Source of the DNA: Elusimicrobiaceae bacterium
Lineage (GTDB): Bacteria; Elusimicrobiota; Elusimicrobia; Elusimicrobiales; Elusimicrobiaceae
Direction: 5' to 3'
Length of the DNA: 64,000 nt
Assembly (NCBI GenBank): GCA_017528825.1
Contig: JAFXOI010000035.1
Span: 44,770 to 108,769, forward strand
Shown: positions 60,496 to 64,000 of the stretch, piece by piece
Position numbering within the stretch: position 1 is the stretch's first letter
How the letters are laid out: the number at the start of each line of letters is the position of its first letter
Notes under the pieces: model-generated
Told to the model about the DNA's origin: nothing
Databases searched by the model: none
Seen by the model: only the letters and a program-made list of their open reading frames with translations
Position numbers and translations under genes: made by a program

Positions 60496-60501
60496 ATTGT
60501 A
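60496..60501 (-). promoter_or_regulatory. -10 box of a predicted leaderless CLC transcript
   Basis: Minus-strand TACAAT ends 6 nt before the ATG, in the same TTTATTACAATATAA context as miaA. Confidence 0.57.
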
Positions 60502-60609
60502 ATAAATATCCCGCTCTTTGCGTAGCGCTATATGAGGTTATTTCTTAGAGAGAAAAAAATGCTATAGTATATAATATATTCGTATTTTGACGATTTGAGA
60601 GGAGTTTTT

Positions 60610-61209
60610 ATGGATGTATTTATTTCTTCTGTTGTTACCTTGGCTTTAATTATGGATCCGTTTGGGAATATCCCCTTGTTTATTTCCGCCTTGAAAAAAG
60701 TATCTCCGGAGCGACGTAAAGTGGTGCTCATTCGGGAGTTATTAATTGCGCTACTGATCATGTTAGTATTTCTTTTCTTAGGGGAATGGTTTATGCGCGC
60801 ATTTGGTGTGCATTCTTTTTCCATGAGTATTGCCGGCGGTATAATTTTGTTTATCATTTCGGCCAAATTGGTGTTTGGCAATGATACAGAGCCCACCTCC
60901 GATCCTAAAGAGGAAGAACCTTTTGTAGTACCATTGGCTATTCCGCTGGTTGCCGGTCCGGCTGTGCTGTCTATGATCATGATTTTATCTGCGCAACAAG
61001 CCGATAAGCTGATGACGTTAGGAGCTATCTTGGTGGCGTCTATATTTAATTCTGCGGTGCTCATGATGTCTTTTCCCATCAGCAATTTGCTGGGAAAACG
61101 CGGCTTAGTAGCCATAGAGCGTCTGTCCGGTATGATCTTGGTGTTGATGTCAGTCAACATGGTGATGGGAGGAATCTCTGAGTTTATTCAGGGTGGACTG
61201 GGCAAATGA
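60610..61209 (+). CDS. MarC-family integral membrane protein
   Basis: The 199-residue protein has six membrane helices. Family hallmarks are ALIMDPFGNIPLFISALKKVSPERRK at the start, AGGIILFIISAKLVFG and PLAIPLVAGPAVLSMIM. MarC proteins are conserved transport-like proteins of unknown substrate, and the multiple-antibiotic-resistance name is historical. The start MDVFIS was chosen after GAGAGGAG. It overlaps the next gene by 4 bp. Confidence 0.92.
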   Translation: MDVFISSVVTLALIMDPFGNIPLFISALKKVSPERRKVVLIRELLIALLIMLVFLFLGEWFMRAFGVHSFSMSIAGGIILFIISAKLVFGNDTEPTSDPKEEEPFVVPLAIPLVAGPAVLSMIMILSAQQADKLMTLGAILVASIFNSAVLMMSFPISNLLGKRGLVAIERLSGMILVLMSVNMVMGGISEFIQGGLGK

Positions 61210-62336
61210 AAAAAGGCTTATTGCTGTTAATAATCAGTTTGTTGTTGGGCGTGACAGTATCGGCTGCGGAAAAAGTAAATTTTGCGGTATTTGTTAGCCC
61301 TACCTGCATTCATTGTAAACATTTTGAGAATGAGTATTTACCGGTACTGCAAGAAAAATACAAAGACACGGTAAACTTTCAAATTTACGACATATCTAAA
61401 GACGGAAATAATTTAATCTTGCAGGAAACCGCTAAGGCTTTTGGGCAAAGGCCGGCGTATCCGACTGCTATTGTAGGAAATACGTATATGGTGGGGTATC
61501 CGCATGAAATCAAAACTTACGCGGAAAGCGCTATTGAAAAAGCTCGTTTATTAGGTGAAAAAACTCAAATCGCGGCTGCTAGACAAGATACGCAAGTGGC
61601 TTTTTCCAAAATTACTTTTTGGGCTATTATCGGAGCGGGATTGGTGGATGGTATCAATCCGTGTGCCTTTGCGGTAATTGTGTTTTTTGTATCCTTCCTG
61701 ACCGTTTATAAATATACCCGCAAAGAAATTTTGGTAGTGGGAAGTGCGTATTGCGTTGCTGTATTTATTGCCTATGTGTTAATTGGGCTGGGGCTTTTCC
61801 AATTTCTGTATGCGATGAAAAGTTTTTATTGGGTCATTAAGAGTTTTTACTGGATAACGGCTTTACTGTGTTTACTGTTCTTTGCCTTGGCTGTTTATGA
61901 TTTTATTATTTATAAAAAGACCGGAAAGGCTGAAAAAACAATTTTACAGTTACCGCATGGTCTAAAGGTGCTCAGTCATAAAATTATGCACTTTTTCTTA
62001 CGAGACAAACACGATAGTGTGTGGCGGTTGGCTTTGGCGGCCTTGGCGGTGGGATTTGGCGTTTCTTTGGTAGAGGCCGTTTGTACGGGGCAAGTGTATT
62101 TGCCGACAGTTGTACTAATCATGCAAGATCCGACTTTTCGTTTAAAAGCAATTGTTTATTTGGTACTATATAATGTCATGTTTATCATGCCGTTGATAGC
62201 GGTATTTGCTTTAGCATTGGCAGGTTATGAATCAAAGACGTTCAATGAATTCTTGAAAAAACACTTGGGAGCCACTAAACTATTATTATGCTTAGTGTTT
62301 TTGGGATTGTTCGTTTTGTTAATTAGTAATTTGTAA
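61206..62336 (+). CDS. Thioredoxin-CcdA/DsbD-like fusion membrane protein
   Basis: The 376-residue protein has a signal peptide (ending VSAAE) and a periplasmic thioredoxin-like domain (23-115) with the redox motif SPTCIHCKHF (Cys34, Cys37). This is followed by six or so membrane helices with the CcdA/DsbD cysteines in GINPCAFAV (Cys153) and VEAVCTGQVYLP (Cys293). The membrane half would carry electrons from cytoplasmic thioredoxin to the outer thioredoxin domain, giving a one-piece reductant relay for secreted disulfides. It is coupled to marC (ATGA overlap). Confidence 0.87.
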   Translation: MKKGLLLLIISLLLGVTVSAAEKVNFAVFVSPTCIHCKHFENEYLPVLQEKYKDTVNFQIYDISKDGNNLILQETAKAFGQRPAYPTAIVGNTYMVGYPHEIKTYAESAIEKARLLGEKTQIAAARQDTQVAFSKITFWAIIGAGLVDGINPCAFAVIVFFVSFLTVYKYTRKEILVVGSAYCVAVFIAYVLIGLGLFQFLYAMKSFYWVIKSFYWITALLCLLFFALAVYDFIIYKKTGKAEKTILQLPHGLKVLSHKIMHFFLRDKHDSVWRLALAALAVGFGVSLVEAVCTGQVYLPTVVLIMQDPTFRLKAIVYLVLYNVMFIMPLIAVFALALAGYESKTFNEFLKKHLGATKLLLCLVFLGLFVLLISNL

Positions 62337-62363
62337 CATTTAATTCTTGTAAGGAGAAAGTAT

Positions 62364-62924
62364 ATGAAAAACTTAAATAACCTAGGCATTTCACGTACTG
62401 CTCTTATTGTTATTATTGTTTTGGTTGCCATTGTGATAGGAGTAGTGGTGTTTGGGCAGTTTGTGGAACAATCTCGTGCAACAGAGGCGGAAAATATCAT
62501 CAATTTGGCCGCTGCTTCCCAAGGAAGACAATTGATGAATAAAGGCCGTTATGCAACGACATGGAAAGCGTTGGATATTGCTCCTATAGCACCGCATTTG
62601 GCTAAAGTGGGGGAATATATTAACCAAGAGGGTACCGTGTATTTAACCCAAGGCGGTGGTTTTACAAAGCCCAATAGCGGTTTTAAGATGTATTTTGAGG
62701 AAGTGCGCGGAAAAATGTATTTAGTTGCTCAGCGTATCAATTGGCGTTATGATTATACGTTAGTTCGTCCATTAGGGGAAAAAACTACTTATTGCGTGCC
62801 GTCACAGGGGCCAAAGTCTCCGGCCGATAAATCCTTCTGCAGAGAATTTATGGGACTGGACGCTAATAAAGAATTACCGCAGGATCCGCGTACTATAGAA
62901 GAAGAATACAGTCCGTATTGGTAA
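62364..62924 (+). CDS. Degenerate type IV pilin-like protein
   Basis: The 186-residue protein has a pilin-shaped N-terminus: a short leader (MKNLNNLG), a hydrophobic helix (RTALIVIIVLVAIVIGVVVFGQF) and then QSRATEAENIINLAAASQGRQL, which parallels the pilin 'KAQVAQ' region. The FTLxE motif and Glu5 are missing. Two Cys near the end could form a disulfide. A ribosome-binding site (AAGGAGAAA) is present. It may be a minor pseudopilin or simply a single-pass protein. Confidence 0.7.
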   Translation: MKNLNNLGISRTALIVIIVLVAIVIGVVVFGQFVEQSRATEAENIINLAAASQGRQLMNKGRYATTWKALDIAPIAPHLAKVGEYINQEGTVYLTQGGGFTKPNSGFKMYFEEVRGKMYLVAQRINWRYDYTLVRPLGEKTTYCVPSQGPKSPADKSFCREFMGLDANKELPQDPRTIEEEYSPYW

Positions 62925-62930
62925 AAATAT

Positions 62931-62957
62931 ACCCGCGGTAAAAGCCGCGGGTTTTTA
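62931..62957 (+). terminator. Intrinsic terminator between the two pilin-like genes
   Basis: Stem ACCCGCGG / CCGCGGGT with a 6-nt loop and a T5 tail. It would end or weaken transcription between two similar genes 47 bp apart. Confidence 0.88.
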
Positions 62958-62971
62958 GGGGGGAAAAATAA

Positions 62972-63547
62972 ATGAAAAGTAGTCAGTCTGGCAGTGCAAT
63001 CCTCACATGGAGTGTACTAAGTTTTGTGGGGATTATGTTGGTAGTTGGTGGATATGGGTTGTATCAAAAACAGATAGAGAAAACTAGCGCTTTATCTATG
63101 CAGGCGATGCTGGTCAATGTCGTAATCGCACAAGACTTGTATGACGCCAAACATCATCGTTTCTCTAATCAGTGGAGCAATATCGTGGGGGATGTGGCTC
63201 GTCCTGCTATGCTGGAGGTACAGATGCAAGCCAACCCGCAACAACCGGCAGAGTATTTTATCGGGTTTGGGAAAAATGCCATTACAAAACGCAACGGATA
63301 TGAAGTTTCTTTATCCGTAGCGGCAGACGGCCAAAGCGGAACGGTAACGGCGCGTCGAGTGGGTAGTTGGCTGTTTTCCTATCAGTTGCAACGTGTTTTG
63401 CCGGATGGAAAAACGCAATGTAATGGGAAAGGGCTGGCTAAATTTGTTTGTCATGATTTTGAACAGACGAGCCGTGATTTGGAAGTAGAAAATTTAGTTC
63501 CTGTTTCCGATCCTTCTGCTCTTAACACTGAAAAGTCGCAAAATTGA
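62972..63547 (+). CDS. Pilin-like single-pass protein
   Basis: The 191-residue protein has one N-terminal membrane helix (about 9-28, ILTWSVLSFVGIMLVVGGYGL). The pattern that follows (MQAMLVNVVIAQDLYDAKHHRFSNQW) resembles the 'AQ..YY..NGTYP' part of the pilins here. No prepilin cleavage motif is seen. Two Cys (QCNGKGLAKFVCHDF) are placed like the pilin C-terminal loop. Probably a diverged relative of the preceding gene. Confidence 0.6.
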   Translation: MKSSQSGSAILTWSVLSFVGIMLVVGGYGLYQKQIEKTSALSMQAMLVNVVIAQDLYDAKHHRFSNQWSNIVGDVARPAMLEVQMQANPQQPAEYFIGFGKNAITKRNGYEVSLSVAADGQSGTVTARRVGSWLFSYQLQRVLPDGKTQCNGKGLAKFVCHDFEQTSRDLEVENLVPVSDPSALNTEKSQN

Positions 63548-63565
63548 TTTAGGTACGCTTACGCT

Positions 63566-63595
63566 AAAAAACCCCGCAAAATAGCGGGGTTTTTA
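63566..63595 (+). terminator. Intrinsic terminator after the second pilin-like gene
   Basis: Stem AAAAACCCCGC / GCGGGGTTTTT with a 6-nt loop. Symmetric A and T runs could make it work in both directions. Confidence 0.92.
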
Positions 63596-63687
63596 GTTTA
63601 TAAATCTATGCCTTTCGAATCTCGAAACGAAGTAGGTTTTTTTACACAAAAAAATACGGAAGGGGAGGGAAACTTACTTTCGTCTAA

Positions 63688-63711
63688 TTGTACCCAGTTT
63701 TGTACCCAGTT
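63688..63711. repeat. Perfect 12-bp tandem repeat
   Basis: TTGTACCCAGTT occurs twice in direct tandem, immediately downstream of the NrdD-like stop codon. The rest of the stretch from 63596 to 63687 shows no gene. Confidence 0.8.
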
Positions 63712-63918
63712 CTAACAGCATCCATTGGGGCGTTTTTTACCCTCCACATCATAAGGTTTTCGCATAAAGTATTCTTCTTTTTTCCCTTTATTCCACGCAC
63801 CTACGGGTCGCAAATACCCCACCACACGGCTGTACACTTCACACTTGGACCCGTGCACGTCTTTCATTTGTTCTTTAAGATTTGCAATTTGTTTTTCCAG
63901 TTCTTCTTTAGTAGCCAT
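63712..63918 (-). CDS. Small NrdD-tail-like protein
   Basis: The 68-residue protein has an N-terminal coiled coil (ATKEELEKQIANLKEQMKD). It then has a segment that matches the C-terminal end of anaerobic ribonucleotide reductase (CEVYSRVVGYLRPVGAWNKGKKEEY), which in NrdD lies near the glycyl-radical region. It ends in Cys-Cys (RPNGCC). Stand-alone proteins of this kind occur in other anaerobes and are often annotated as NrdD-related; function unknown. AGGAG precedes the ATG. The full-length nrdD is not in the window. Confidence 0.75.
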   Translation of the reverse strand: MATKEELEKQIANLKEQMKDVHGSKCEVYSRVVGYLRPVGAWNKGKKEEYFMRKPYDVEGKKRPNGCC

Positions 63919-64000
63919 AACGCACTCCTTTTAATAATAAAAATAAATTTGTTTGCCCAATAATAGGGGCACTTTTTACAGTTCACTTGGCAAAGCGGTT

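Noticed and set aside
60528..61160. A 210-residue frame opposite marC
   Set aside because: It is antisense to a clear MarC-family protein with a good ribosome-binding site, and its composition is not protein-like.
63688..63711. Tandem 12-bp repeat as a phage attachment site
   Set aside because: No integrase or phage gene is visible. With only two adjacent copies the claim cannot be supported, so it is listed only as a repeat.

Overview
This window looks like a chromosomal segment of a small-genome, fermentative, Gram-negative-type bacterium, most probably a gut member of the Elusimicrobiota (Elusimicrobium or an Avelusimicrobium-like lineage). That placement is inference. It rests on scattered class III (type IV pilin-like) prepilin genes of the 'KGFTLIELLVVVLIIGILSA' type, a complete Bat/MoxR operon, an acyl-CoA dehydrogenase fused to an EtfA domain, a small NrdD-tail-like protein, and moderate GC. 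No rRNA, CRISPR array, insertion sequence or prophage was seen. Nearly all of the DNA is ordinary, densely packed chromosomal genes.

Layout. 0-9 kb: a secreted TPR protein (cut by the window edge), argS, rsfS, rsmI, tsaC, an orphan histidine kinase, a LytR_C protein, a NadD-YqeK fusion, an FAD oxidoreductase and a WecA/MraY-family transferase. 9-18 kb: a lipoprotein, a DUF374 acyltransferase, yajC-secD-secF, an LTA-synthase-like sulfatase, thrS and a pilin. 18.2-18.45 kb: a long, highly structured RNA leader upstream of that pilin. 18.6-27 kb: a DUF885 protein, tRNA-Lys and tRNA-Leu with tig, a pilin gene invaded by a palindromic repeat and driven by a poly-T promoter, a MATE transporter, nagB-nagA and another pilin. 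27-35.7 kb: nadB, then SpoIID-like/TPR protein - glycosyltransferase - ACAD-EtfA fusion, then gpmA and a short aspartokinase. 35.7-41.5 kb: plsY-gpsA-HU, a trypsin-like protease, miaA, PilZ and miaB. 41.5-52.4 kb: one long operon moxR-DUF58-DUF4381-batA-batB-batC-batD-batE-gmhA-rpiB-pgi, with pgi split into two overlapping reading frames. 52.5-64 kb: NodB deacetylase with a degenerate paralogue and a WaaE-like glycosyltransferase, an MFS transporter, DUF4321-maf-trxB, tag, a CLC channel, marC, a thioredoxin-CcdA fusion, two degenerate pilin-like genes and a small NrdD-like protein.

How the genes work together. Central metabolism is represented by pgi, gpmA, rpiB, nagAB, gpsA and plsY. Envelope assembly is represented by WecA-like, DUF374, LTA-synthase-like, gmhA, two glycosyltransferases, NodB and Sec. 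Surface appendages or secretion pseudopili are suggested by five pilin-like genes and a PilZ protein. Several genes are translation or tRNA-modification housekeeping.

Most notable observations: (1) at nine genes a TATAAT-like -10 box ends exactly 6 nt before the ATG, with no Shine-Dalgarno sequence, which predicts leaderless mRNAs; (2) a roughly 200-nt multi-stem RNA with GNRA-type loops and mutually exclusive helices upstream of a pilin; (3) a palindromic repeat inserted in frame in a prepilin leader, with a T12 tract in that gene's promoter spacer; (4) an ACAD-EtfA fusion; (5) a split phosphoglucose isomerase.
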